Source of the DNA: DATBGS01 sp036557885
GTDB lineage: Bacteria; Chloroflexota; Ktedonobacteria; Ktedonobacterales; DATBGS01
Length of the DNA: 64,000 bases
Reading direction: 5' to 3'
Assembly (NCBI GenBank): GCA_036557885.1
Contig: DATBGS010000130.1
Coordinates: 10,496 to 74,495 of the forward strand
The position numbers were made by a program, and so were the translations under genes. The notes below the pieces were generated by a model. That model searched no databases. It was given only the letters and a program-made list of their open reading frames with translations, and had not been told where the DNA came from. Shown piece after piece: positions 51,758 through 60,600 of the stretch (within the stretch, counting starts at the first letter, position 1; the number at the start of each line of letters is the position of its first letter).

Positions 51758-52693
51758 TCACAAGAACAGCCCCGGCAGGAACACGTGTATCACGGTTGGG
51801 ATGGCCGGACCAAGGATAACGACAAACATGGGCGGAAAGATCAGGAAGGCCATCGGGAAAAGCATCTTGATCGGCGCCTGATGCGCCAGCACTTCAGCCC
51901 GCTGGCGGCGGCGAATACGCATCTCATTGGCCTGTACCCGCAGCACACTGGTAATGCTGGCGCCAAGCTGTTCTGCCTGGATAATCGCCGTGACAAAAAC
52001 CCCCAGATCCTTTACCCCTGTGCGCTCGGCAAGCGAGCGCAGCGCCTCGCGGCGCGCAACACCTATGCGCATCTCCGCCAGCACGCGCGCAAACTCATAG
52101 GTCAAAACCGTCTCGGTCTTTTCCACCATCCGCTGAAGGGCAGCATCGAATCCCAGGCCAGCCTCCACACTGATCGAGAGCAGATCAATCGCATCAGGCA
52201 ACGCCCTCACAATGGAATTGCGCCGCTGACTCACCTTCGAGCTAAGCCATAAATCCGGCACGAGAAAGCCCAGCACCCCCAGCAGCAGAATAAAGAGGAT
52301 GGCCCCCAGAAAACTGATGCCCCCCAGAACAGAGACGACCAGGGCGATGCCAGCCAGGATGACCGCCACCAATCCCTTGATGCCCAGGAAATCGGCAACC
52401 GTCAGATTATTCGGGTTCCCCGCATAGGCCAACCGCTTCTGGGTCGTATCAAGCACATTGGCTGGCGTGTTCCGCGAAACCAGCCTCGAGAGGCGGCGCA
52501 AGATGGGCCGAAAGAACCGCTCAGAAAGCGGCATCTCCATCTCCATCTGCTCAAGCGAGCGCGGGCGAGGAACGAACGCCTGAAAATGCTCCTGAATAGG
52601 CTGGGGGCGACTTCCACCCACCACGCCAAGCACTACGAGCAACACGCCAAAGAAGGCCAAAAACATCGCCAGAATGGGAAAAAGGACGTTCAT
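51758..52693 (-). CDS. tadC: Tad pilus inner-membrane protein TadC
   Basis: The 311-residue protein has the T2SS-F domain (about 165-300: LPDAIDLLSISVEAGLGFDAAL) flanked by three or four membrane segments. With TadB it forms the platform on which pilin is assembled. GGAG lies six bases before the ATG. Last gene of the Tad operon. Confidence 0.9.
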   Translation of the reverse strand: MNVLFPILAMFLAFFGVLLVVLGVVGGSRPQPIQEHFQAFVPRPRSLEQMEMEMPLSERFFRPILRRLSRLVSRNTPANVLDTTQKRLAYAGNPNNLTVADFLGIKGLVAVILAGIALVVSVLGGISFLGAILFILLLGVLGFLVPDLWLSSKVSQRRNSIVRALPDAIDLLSISVEAGLGFDAALQRMVEKTETVLTYEFARVLAEMRIGVARREALRSLAERTGVKDLGVFVTAIIQAEQLGASITSVLRVQANEMRIRRRQRAEVLAHQAPIKMLFPMAFLIFPPMFVVILGPAIPTVIHVFLPGLFL

Positions 52694-52717
52694 CGCAGGC
52701 TCCGTCTCTAAGGCAGG

Positions 52718-53683
52718 TTAGACCTCAATCCTGACAATCTTCATAATGATGAGGAACCCACTCACAATCATCGTCAGACTCACCCCCGTCAGACACCATC
52801 CACACCAGTGCGTCTCCGTATACAGCCGCAGCATATACGTCGGGTTGATGCCAAAGAGCACCAGCGCCAGGACAATCGGGAGCGCCCCGATGATATAGCC
52901 GGAATATTGCTGCTGGGAGGTGATGACGCGCACCTCGCCTTTGAGCTTGACCCGTTCGCGGATGGTGTGGGAAATGGTGTCTAGCACCTCAGCCAGATTG
53001 CCACCTACCTCGCGTTGGACGTTGATCGCCGTCACCATCAATTCGAGATCATCCGATTGGATACGCTTGACCAGATTCGCCAGCGCCTCCTCTGGCGTCA
53101 GCCCCAGGCCAACCTCTCGCACCACCCGCTCAAACTCGCTGGACATGGGCGGGCGAGCCTCGCGCGAGACGAGTTCCATTGCCTGCAAGAGGGCATAGCC
53201 TGAGCGCAGCGAATTTGCCATCAGCGTAATCGTATCGGCCAGTTGCGCATTGAAATCGCGTAGCCGGGCTGAGCGCCTGCCACTCACGATCATGCGGGGC
53301 ACCACCACCGCGTTGATCACCAGAACCAGGCCAATCACCACATTTTTGAGCGCGATGCCAATCAAAATCCCCAGGCACACAAAAATAGCGACTGCTACCA
53401 GATATTCTCCAACGGTGATTTTAAGATCGGCCCTGGCAAGATCACGCGCCAGGCGCTGCGCAAAGGTCTGGCGTCGAAACGCCCTATCCACCATTTGCGT
53501 CATGTTCAGGCCGCCCGCAGCATTGGCGGCAATAGCAGCGCTCCGCTGGCGCCCCACGAGGTCATTCATCCGATCACCAAGTGTGACTCGGCGGTTGGAT
53601 GCAACCCGGCGGAGTCCTGCAAAGATCATCAAGACACTCACGACGGCCAGGGCAGTTGGCCCCCAGATCATTAACGTTCCCAT
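52718..53683 (-). CDS. tadB: Tad pilus inner-membrane protein TadB
   Basis: The 321-residue protein contains a T2SS-F domain (QLADTITLMANSLRSGYALLQAM) with membrane segments near residues 5-22, 95-130 and 270-320. GGGAGGG precedes the ATG. It pairs with TadC, 24 bases downstream. Confidence 0.9.
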   Translation of the reverse strand: MGTLMIWGPTALAVVSVLMIFAGLRRVASNRRVTLGDRMNDLVGRQRSAAIAANAAGGLNMTQMVDRAFRRQTFAQRLARDLARADLKITVGEYLVAVAIFVCLGILIGIALKNVVIGLVLVINAVVVPRMIVSGRRSARLRDFNAQLADTITLMANSLRSGYALLQAMELVSREARPPMSSEFERVVREVGLGLTPEEALANLVKRIQSDDLELMVTAINVQREVGGNLAEVLDTISHTIRERVKLKGEVRVITSQQQYSGYIIGALPIVLALVLFGINPTYMLRLYTETHWCGWCLTGVSLTMIVSGFLIIMKIVRIEV

Positions 53684-53716
53684 AGGCCCTCCCGCAGGCG
53701 ACTGCGAGCATCTCTG

Positions 53717-55174
53717 CTACCAGACGTTGCCATAGCCAAAAATAGCTGGCGGCAAATGGATGCCAGCAATCTCGAACTGGTCAATAAAGCGGGGACGAAC
53801 ACCCGTCGGGCGCAAACGCCCAAAAATCCGGCCATTTTCCATGCCCGTCTGTTCAAAGACAAAAATATCCTGCATCACAATCACATCACCCTCCATCCCC
53901 TGCACTTCAGAAATGTTGACCACCTTACGGGTGCCATCCTTCATACGTGACTCATGAATCACCAACTGAATCGCTTTGGAGATTTGCTCACGAATGGCCC
54001 GATGGGGAAGGTCCATACCAGCCATCAAAACCATTGTTTCTAGACGAGCCAGGGTATCGCGCGGGCTGTTACTGTGGCAGGTGGTCAGCGAACCATCGTG
54101 GCCCGTATTCATGGCCTGAAGCATGTCCAACGCTTCGCCGCTGCGACACTCACCAACGATGATGCGGTCCGGGCGCATGCGCAGAGAGTTCGCTACCAGT
54201 TCGCGGATGGAGATGCGCCCCTTGCCTTCAATATTGGCAGGCTTGCTTTCCAGTGTGACCACATGCTCCTGGCGCAACTGCAACTCAGCAGCATCTTCAA
54301 TGGTCACAATACGCTCATCATTGGGGATAAAGCTGGAGAGCACATTGAGCAGCGTCGTCTTCCCAGAGCCGGTGCCGCCGGAGACGACCATATTCATACG
54401 GACCTGCACGCAGGCTTTGAGAAACTCTACCATCTCCGAGGTCAGCGTACCAAAGCGCACCAGATCATGTTCGGTGAAGGGAGTTTTGGAAAACTTTCGG
54501 ATGGTCAGCACCGGGCCAACCAGCGAGAGCGGCGGAATGATGGCGTTCACGCGCGAGCCATCAGGCAGGCGGGCATCCACCATTGGCGAAGACTCATCGC
54601 AGCGGCGGCCCAGCGGGGAGATGATACGATCAATGACGCGCATCACATGGTCATCATCTTTAAAGCGAATGTCGGTGCGATACAGCTTCCCAGCCTGCTC
54701 AACATAGACCTGCTTGGGACCATTCACCATAATTTCTGTCACGGAGTCATCGCGCAGCAGCGGCTCCAGCGGTCCCAGGCCAAGGATTTCCGCCGCAATG
54801 GCCTCAAACAGGCGCATCCGATCCACCCGTGTCAGGACGATGCCCTGTTGATCCAGGATGAGGTTAAAAAGTTCCTCAATGGTGCGGCGCACCTGAGCGG
54901 TCTGGCTCAGGTCCATCTTGGGGTCCAGTTCAGCAATAAGCATGTTCTGGACCTTGCTTTTTAGCTCGTAGAAGCTGCTTTCCTTGGAGGGCTGCATGCC
55001 ACCAGGGGTCGCTAACACAGAGCGGGCCTGCGGCGGCAAGTCAGGCATCCCATACGAACTGGGGGCTGAAGGCATGACCTGCTGTGCTATGCCACCAGCT
55101 CCATTGGATGAAGGCCGTCCCCCATTGTTTGACAGCGGCGATTCCCCGCCAAATCCTCGTTTGATGAGAGCCAT
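53717..55174 (-). CDS. cpaF: Tad pilus assembly ATPase CpaF/TadA
   Basis: The 485-residue ATPase has Walker A SGGTGSGKTTLLN, Asp box (VTIEDAAEL), Walker B region RPDRIIVGECRSGEA and the His box (TTCHSNSPRDTLARLE). It powers pilus assembly from the cytoplasm. The first 60 residues are low-complexity. GGGGAGGAAG precedes the ATG. It lies between cpaE and tadB. Confidence 0.95.
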   Translation of the reverse strand: MALIKRGFGGESPLSNNGGRPSSNGAGGIAQQVMPSAPSSYGMPDLPPQARSVLATPGGMQPSKESSFYELKSKVQNMLIAELDPKMDLSQTAQVRRTIEELFNLILDQQGIVLTRVDRMRLFEAIAAEILGLGPLEPLLRDDSVTEIMVNGPKQVYVEQAGKLYRTDIRFKDDDHVMRVIDRIISPLGRRCDESSPMVDARLPDGSRVNAIIPPLSLVGPVLTIRKFSKTPFTEHDLVRFGTLTSEMVEFLKACVQVRMNMVVSGGTGSGKTTLLNVLSSFIPNDERIVTIEDAAELQLRQEHVVTLESKPANIEGKGRISIRELVANSLRMRPDRIIVGECRSGEALDMLQAMNTGHDGSLTTCHSNSPRDTLARLETMVLMAGMDLPHRAIREQISKAIQLVIHESRMKDGTRKVVNISEVQGMEGDVIVMQDIFVFEQTGMENGRIFGRLRPTGVRPRFIDQFEIAGIHLPPAIFGYGNVW

Positions 55175-55219
55175 CGCTTCCTCCCCTCAGGCAAGCTTTC
55201 CTGGTCATCAAAAAAGATA

Positions 55220-56569
55220 CTAGCGACCAAAAAGGCCGCGCTTCTTGGGATTGTGGTTTCCGTTGTAGCTATCGGTGTTGCCAGCCACTGCCACGTCAAC
55301 GAGACGTTTGGCGAGCATGGTCAACTGTTTGGTAAATTGATGATTGCGCGCCTGGAGCACAATGGGAATCCCACGATTCACGGAATTGACCAGCAGTTCC
55401 ACCTCCTCCGGCAGCTGCGCAGCCACCTCATGGCGCACCTGCGACTGGAGTTGCTGGGGTTTGATGCCATAGTAGGATTCCACCCGGTTGCAAATCAGCA
55501 CAATCTTCTGCTCTGGAATGCCCAGGCGCTCGGCCACCTCAAAGAACCGCGTGACTTTATTGAGCGCGGTAATCTCCAGGGTTGTCACCAGCAGAATCTG
55601 TTCGGCCATCTCCAGAATGGTCAGGTTGACATCGGAGTAATGCGAGGACATATCCACAATCAGATAATCATAGTTTTCGCGCAGATCAAGCAAAATCCGC
55701 TTGATTTCATCGGCGTTAAATAACTCGGCTGATTCTGGATGCAGCGGGGCACGCAGCACGCGCACTCCCGAATTATGGGTGCCCATCACCTGGTTAATAA
55801 TTTGCGAATCCAGGCCAGCCGCCTCGCGCAAATCATCAATACTGCTGGTGATATTCATGCCCATCAGGATATGCAGATCTCCTGCTTGCAGGTTGGCATC
55901 CACCAGCGCGACACGCTCTCTGGTAAACTGCCGCAATAAGATTGCCAGATTCATGGCAATCACGCTGCGCCCCACGCCACCCTTGCCGCTAAAGACGGCG
56001 ATGATTTGCTGCCGCGTCCGCTTGGGTTGATTGCCATTAAAGCCATGATCGTAGGAGTCTTCTGGAGTCGGTTGGCCGGGCGTCGGGCCAGGCCCGACGG
56101 CTACCTCTGCCATAGACTGAACAGGGATCTGGGCCACGTTGTGCAAGGTGCTGATCAATTGATCGCCAGAAAAAGGCTTGACCAGATAATCACGCGCTCC
56201 GGCAGCCATCGCGCGCTTAAAATATTCTGGTTCACCGTTGACGGACATCATCACGATGCGGGTGGGCACCTGCCGCAGGATAATCTCAGCAGCCCGAAAG
56301 CCATCCATATCCTGCATATTGATGTCCATGAGGATGACGTGCGGGGCCAGGTGAAGCGCCTTATTGATGGCATCCTGGCCGCCGTTGGCAGTGGCGACCA
56401 CCTCAATATCGCGCTCAAAATACAGCAGTTTGGTGACGTTATCCACAGTATCTGGCTTGTCATCAACCACCATCAAGCGGATACGCCCGCCCCCATTGCC
56501 TCTTGCTTGTTGCATGTTGCCATGCCCTTTTTGCTGCACTGGCATACCAACCCGATCAGCTACTTTCAT
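55220..56569 (-). CDS. cpaE: CpaE/TadZ-like protein: receiver domain fused to MinD-type ATPase
   Basis: The product is about 449 residues with an uncertain start (ATGs at 56611, 56569, 56545 and 56515). The N-terminal half is a receiver domain with intact features: MVVDDKP, phospho-acceptor in HVILMDINMQDMDG and YLVKPF. The second half is a ParA/MinD ATPase with a deviant Walker A, FSGKGGVGRSVIAMN (Arg where Lys or Thr-type ends are common), and YLIVDMSSHYSD. TadZ-type proteins place the pilus at a pole or site; here the receiver keeps its Asp, so it could respond to phosphorylation. Confidence 0.9.
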   Translation of the reverse strand: MKVADRVGMPVQQKGHGNMQQARGNGGGRIRLMVVDDKPDTVDNVTKLLYFERDIEVVATANGGQDAINKALHLAPHVILMDINMQDMDGFRAAEIILRQVPTRIVMMSVNGEPEYFKRAMAAGARDYLVKPFSGDQLISTLHNVAQIPVQSMAEVAVGPGPTPGQPTPEDSYDHGFNGNQPKRTRQQIIAVFSGKGGVGRSVIAMNLAILLRQFTRERVALVDANLQAGDLHILMGMNITSSIDDLREAAGLDSQIINQVMGTHNSGVRVLRAPLHPESAELFNADEIKRILLDLRENYDYLIVDMSSHYSDVNLTILEMAEQILLVTTLEITALNKVTRFFEVAERLGIPEQKIVLICNRVESYYGIKPQQLQSQVRHEVAAQLPEEVELLVNSVNRGIPIVLQARNHQFTKQLTMLAKRLVDVAVAGNTDSYNGNHNPKKRGLFGR

Positions 56570-56677
56570 CTTGGCACTGCTTCCCACAAACCAGTGCCGG
56601 GCGATTGGCACCTACAGAAGTTGTGACCTTGACGCCCGGCACATCTCTGCCTGAAGAAAGGGTCTTGCACTTTCTCT

Positions 56678-57493
56678 TTACGATTGGGCAGGGTTTCCAA
56701 ACTTAAAGTGGTTAAAGATGGAATTGCCATCTACCGACTGCGTTCCTGGATCAGCCGTATCACCTGGCTTGCGAATGACCAGCGTCAGCGACAGCGTGCC
56801 GCCATGCTCCAGGGACTCCATGTAGAGCACATCCTGGTGACTGAGCACAACCACAATTTTCCCCTTGGCGGGAATATCTACGGCATAGATCAGGACGTTG
56901 GTCAGGGTCGTTTGCGTGAATGTGCCAAGCTGTTTGCCGGTCGTCGCGTCAACAAAAGTGATGGTGGCGATGATGTCCACGAGATCGCCTGGCTGCACAC
57001 CGTAATTGGCGTTGTCGAGCGACAACACCATCAAATCCTCCCCAGTCTTTTGCGCGGGAGGATTCAGATTGGTCAGGCTCGTGCCAGAGGTCTGTCCAAT
57101 ATCGGCCAGGCGCGGATCATCGGTGCGCAGCACGTCACTCGCCAAAATATCCTGGCGGACGACCTTATTGTTCAGATCGGTATTCAGCTTATCCTGATTG
57201 ACATACACATACGCATTGGCGGGCACCAGTTGCTTATCCACAGGGGTGACGACAAAAGCGTCCTGAATGCGAACGGCGGGCTTGGTGGAGTTATTGACCG
57301 AGAGAATCGTGCCGGAGGTCAGGTCTATCTTGGCAACCACCACCGAGACGCGCTCCGACGAGGTTCCCTGCACCACGTTGCTGGTGATATAAAAGACGAT
57401 GGCAGCCGCCGCCAATGCCAGGACCAGGCCCAACAGCATCAAGGTGCGACCACCGCTGCTGCGTGGGCGGGCAGGACGTACCTGGGTTTGCAT
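56678..57493 (-). CDS. cpaB: Flp pilus assembly protein CpaB/RcpC
   Basis: The 271-residue protein has one N-terminal membrane helix (about 18-38) followed by an SAF domain (VVVAKIDLTSGTILS) and a long C-terminal part. In diderms it links to the secretin; in monoderms it is thought to act at the cell wall. AAGGGAAG precedes the ATG. Confidence 0.88.
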   Translation of the reverse strand: MQTQVRPARPRSSGGRTLMLLGLVLALAAAAIVFYITSNVVQGTSSERVSVVVAKIDLTSGTILSVNNSTKPAVRIQDAFVVTPVDKQLVPANAYVYVNQDKLNTDLNNKVVRQDILASDVLRTDDPRLADIGQTSGTSLTNLNPPAQKTGEDLMVLSLDNANYGVQPGDLVDIIATITFVDATTGKQLGTFTQTTLTNVLIYAVDIPAKGKIVVVLSHQDVLYMESLEHGGTLSLTLVIRKPGDTADPGTQSVDGNSIFNHFKFGNPAQS

Positions 57494-57672
57494 GGTTCAG
57501 ACTTCCCTTTCACAAAGAAGCTCGTTGGCGAGCCAGACATACTATCGCGCACTACTCAAAAACAAGGCCAACCCATACCTGGTTTTCTGGCCGGGCTGCT
57601 CACAACCAAAGGACAGATGCCTGAACAACAGGGGTCTTCTGGGGCGCGAGCACATCCACTGTCTTGTCTTTC

Positions 57673-57709
57673 GAGAGCCAGGAGCAAAGGAGAGGGGTTT
57701 CTGGCTCTC
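57673..57709 (-). other. Stem-loop between flp and cpaB
   Basis: A 9-bp stem GAGAGCCAG/CTGGCTCTC encloses 19 bases. It could limit read-through so that pilin is made in excess, or protect the flp mRNA. The whole gap 57494-57777 holds no gene. Confidence 0.5.
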
Positions 57710-57777
57710 CCTTGCCGGAACGCCTTTCCTCGGCCAACCAGGGGAAAGACGCCGACGTTTTGTCTCCAGCCAATGGT

Positions 57778-57924
57778 TTAGAGGCCGTGCGTGATATTGC
57801 TGAAGATGTCGCCAATTTGTGGCCCCATGATCACCAGGATAGCGATCACCACAATTGCCACCAAAGCGATGATCAAGGCGTACTCTACGAGGCCCTGACC
57901 TTGTTCGCGGCGCTGAAGCTTCAT
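57778..57924 (-). CDS. flp: Flp-type pilin, 48 residues
   Basis: This short gene on the minus strand encodes MKLQRREQGQGLVEYALI followed by a hydrophobic helix and a GPQIGDIFSNITHGL end. The G-LVEYALI segment is the prepilin-peptidase motif of Flp/Fap pilins, which are cleaved after Gly and polymerise through the hydrophobic helix. GGGGAG lies close upstream of the ATG. It is the first gene of the Tad operon. The length is near the usual 50-60 residues. Confidence 0.92.
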   Translation of the reverse strand: MKLQRREQGQGLVEYALIIALVAIVVIAILVIMGPQIGDIFSNITHGL

Positions 57925-58289
57925 AACTCCCCATGCCCCTTTCTAACAGGTTGCCCAGTTTGAGCGTTGGTTGATGTCTGAGTTTGGCGGATTTCCCCGC
58001 TCCGCCTGCCTTGCCGCTTGCACCTCAACATCGCTTCTCAAACCGGGTCTTTTCGTACAAGCGCTGAGAATGTATCAAAAAATAGAGGAGATGGCAAGCG
58101 CAGTTCCCCCATCTTGCTAGCCTTAACGGGTGGTCAAAAGGCAGGTAACGACGCCCCCCTTCTGGGCTACATGCCCCGGTGCTTTGCAGGGCAACCCAGC
58201 CTGAGGCCGCCCTGCAAGCGCCAGCGGGCGGCCCACAGGGCTGAATGGAAATGCGACAGACAGGGGCAGGCACGCCCCACGCATGCCAC
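57925..58289 (-). other. Upstream region of flp, no gene seen
   Basis: This region should hold the flp promoter; TTGATA-N15-TACGAA near 58050-58080 on the minus strand is the best but weak candidate. It contains hairpins, notably a perfect GGCCGCCC/GGGCGGCC stem at 58204-58232. Confidence 0.4.
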
Positions 58290-58317
58290 AAAAAAGCGGC
58301 CCTTGCGGGCCGTTTTT
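58290..58317 (-). terminator. Terminator after the histidine kinase gene
   Basis: A 6-bp CGGCCC-TTGC-GGGCCG stem has T-runs on both strands, so it could terminate in either direction. On the minus strand it follows the kinase gene. Confidence 0.8.
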
Positions 58318-58344
58318 CATGCAAGCATTACTAGCCAAAAAATC

Positions 58345-59700
58345 CTATCGAGGAGCATATGGCTCCCCTCTGGAACGCTGGAGCATCACCTCTACCCTGG
58401 TCCCCTGACCAGGCAAGCTCTCAATCACCAGACGACCACCAAGCATCTCGGCGCGCTCATACATACTGTTCAAGCCAACCGTATTGTGGACAGCCGCCTC
58501 GTCCAGGGCTGTTTCCACATCGAAGCCCTCTCCATTGTCCTCAATAGTCATCAGGAGTTGGTAATTATCAATCGCCAGCGTGAGCACCGCCTGACTTGCT
58601 CTGGTGTGGTTCACCACATTGGAGAGCGCTTCCTGGGCAATGCGAAACAGCGAAACCTCGATCCACGAAGGCAGGCGCTGCTCCGTTCCCTGCACATCAA
58701 AGATCAATTCAATAGCACTCTGGTTGCCCAGGTCGGAGATGTAGCGCCGCAGTGTGGGAATCAACCCCAGATCAGTCAGCGTCATCGGGCGCAGTTCAAA
58801 GATAAATTTGCGTGTCTCTTGCAGTGTGGCTTTGACGTTGTTCTGCAAATTCACCAACTCTTTGCGCGCGCGGGCCAGATCGTGATCTATGGCCCGCGCA
58901 CAGATCTCGGCTGAGAGCACCACATTCGCCAACGCCTGCGCCGGGCCATCGTGGAGATGCTGCGCGATGCGCTGCCGCAACTGTTCCTGCGTCTCAACCA
59001 CGCGCGCCACAGTTCCCGCGCCTCCAGCAGCATTTTCCATGAAGGCTTGCTGCTCATCCAGCAGGCGCGAAAGCGAGGCCCCGATTTGCTGATACGAGCG
59101 CAGGTAGCGCTCATAGGTCTTTTGCTTATCGGCCATGCGATCGCGCTGCTCGGTCATCATAAAGACGCGCATTTCCGCTTCATTGGCGTTGAGATAGGCT
59201 TGCCGAATCTCCTGGCGGGCAAACGTTTCCAGTTTCGCCTCAATCTCTTTGACGCGAGCAATCGCCTGGTTTTTGCGCTGATTGGCGCTTTCTAGATCGG
59301 CAACGTTGGTGCGGGCAAATGATCTGACTTCTTCCAGTTCCCCGCGCAATCTCTCGGTATCGCCCCGTACCAGATCAAGGAGTCCTTGCAGGCTGAGCGG
59401 GCCGCTATCTTGCGAGCCATCCGAAGGACGGAGGCCCCCGGTGCCAGAGCCGCCACCCCGCCAGGCGCCATCGCCACCCCTGCCCGATTGACCGCCGTCC
59501 CCGCCTCTGCCAGACTGACCCCCGTCCCCGCCTCTGCCAAAGTACCCGCCATCGCCTCCTCTGCCAGACTGACCGCCATTGCTTCCCCTGCCAGGCGGGC
59601 CACCATCATACATGCCAGCTCCTTGAAAACGTTGCCCGCGATAGAGCGATGCTGGTCCGTTGTCATCCGACCCTGGTGGCCCCGAATACTCAAAGTTCAC
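58345..59700 (-). CDS. Cytoplasmic sensor histidine kinase (DegS/NarX type)
   Basis: The 451-residue protein starts at GTG 59700, six bases after AAAGGAG. Residues 37-85 are five tandem glycine-rich nonapeptides (GRGGDGGQS-like). A long coiled coil (about 110-225) leads into HisKA_3 with the phospho-acceptor RIAQHLHDGPAQALANV and a HATPase_c domain (FRIAQEALSNVVNH, IEDNGEGFD, GLNSMYERAEMLGG). No membrane segments are present, so it senses a cytoplasmic signal or partner. The response regulator gene lies 26 bases upstream. Confidence 0.93.
   Translation of the reverse strand: MNFEYSGPPGSDDNGPASLYRGQRFQGAGMYDGGPPGRGSNGGQSGRGGDGGYFGRGGDGGQSGRGGDGGQSGRGGDGAWRGGGSGTGGLRPSDGSQDSGPLSLQGLLDLVRGDTERLRGELEEVRSFARTNVADLESANQRKNQAIARVKEIEAKLETFARQEIRQAYLNANEAEMRVFMMTEQRDRMADKQKTYERYLRSYQQIGASLSRLLDEQQAFMENAAGGAGTVARVVETQEQLRQRIAQHLHDGPAQALANVVLSAEICARAIDHDLARARKELVNLQNNVKATLQETRKFIFELRPMTLTDLGLIPTLRRYISDLGNQSAIELIFDVQGTEQRLPSWIEVSLFRIAQEALSNVVNHTRASQAVLTLAIDNYQLLMTIEDNGEGFDVETALDEAAVHNTVGLNSMYERAEMLGGRLVIESLPGQGTRVEVMLQRSRGEPYAPR
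59458..59592 (-). repeat. 27-bp tandem repeat within the kinase gene
   Basis: Five in-frame copies encode GRG-(S/G)-(N/D)-GG-(Q/Y)-(S/F) units, the last degenerate. DNA copies are nearly identical in the central three. Confidence 0.8.
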
Positions 59701-59726
59701 AGCATGCTCCTTTCGCGGCAAGCTAC

Positions 59727-60470
59727 TTAGGCATCGTGCATCTTAATCCACCCATTGCGCAGCGCGTGTACCACCGCAGCAGTGCGATCATTCACCGAAA
59801 GCTTCTTCAGGATGGAGGTGATATGATTCTTGACGGTCTGGTCGCTAATCTTGAGCGACTTGGCAATCTCCTTGTTGCTGTTGCCACGCGCAATGTAATC
59901 GAGAATCTCTACCTCGCGGCTGGAAAGCGGCGAATAGAGCGGCGTGACCTCCGTCTCTTCTTCGCGTGCCATCTCGTGGAAGACACCCAGCACCCGGCTG
60001 GCAACGGTGGGGCGCGAGAGCACATTATCATTAATCAGATAGGCGCCCTGGAAGACCTGGCGCACCGCGTTCACCAGTTCGGACGGCTCAATATCCTTCA
60101 AGAAATAGGCGGCCACGCCCACCTTCATAGACTGAAATAATTGTTCTTCATCCTCAAAAGCCGTCAGCATAATGACACTGACGCGCGGCAACCAGTGGCG
60201 AATCTGGCGCGTGACCTCCAGCGCATCACCAGCCGAGAGCAGCGCGTCAACAATCACCACATCGGGACTCTGGGCACGCGCCTGTTCCAAAGCGGTACGT
60301 CCCTCGGAAGCCTCCCCAACCACGAAACAATCCCCCGCCTGCTCCAGTACACATCTGACGCCCTGGCGAAACAGGGGATGCTCATCCAGAATGAGCACAC
60401 GAATCTTCTCAGGCTCCCCCTGGGAAACCTTCTCTTCCACCAGATCACCTGGCGACTGCTGCGCGACCAT
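59727..60470 (-). CDS. NarL/LuxR-family response regulator
   Basis: The 247-residue protein has a receiver domain (about 20-140) with LILDEHPLFRQGV, phospho-acceptor Asp in VVIVDALLS and FLKDIEPSEL, then a LuxR HTH (LSSREVEILDYIARGNSNKEIA, TVKNHITSILKKL). The start at 60470 follows AGGGG. It heads an operon with the histidine kinase. A direct repeat lies 42-80 bases upstream and may be its binding site. Confidence 0.94.
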   Translation of the reverse strand: MVAQQSPGDLVEEKVSQGEPEKIRVLILDEHPLFRQGVRCVLEQAGDCFVVGEASEGRTALEQARAQSPDVVIVDALLSAGDALEVTRQIRHWLPRVSVIMLTAFEDEEQLFQSMKVGVAAYFLKDIEPSELVNAVRQVFQGAYLINDNVLSRPTVASRVLGVFHEMAREEETEVTPLYSPLSSREVEILDYIARGNSNKEIAKSLKISDQTVKNHITSILKKLSVNDRTAAVVHALRNGWIKMHDA

Positions 60471-60511
60471 AGTCCCCTCAGTCCTCAATACAAGAACGAG
60501 CAAAAGGCCCC

Positions 60512-60550
60512 GATTTGCATACATGGTGTTGATTTGCACACCTGGTGCTT
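60512..60550 (-). promoter_or_regulatory. Tandem direct repeat upstream of the two-component operon
   Basis: Two copies of about 19-20 bases, GATTTGCAyACmTGGTGyTT on the plus strand, lie head to tail. The 19-base period puts both on nearly one face of the helix. Confidence 0.7.
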
Positions 60551-60600
60551 TTGGCCTACGGTGCCTCTTGCCCGTCTGGTGGCGCTTCCTCTATCTGATA

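Noticed and set aside
59458..59592. CRISPR array
   Set aside because: The 27-bp repeats are contiguous, in frame and protein-coding, with no spacers. I saw no other regularly spaced repeats in the window.
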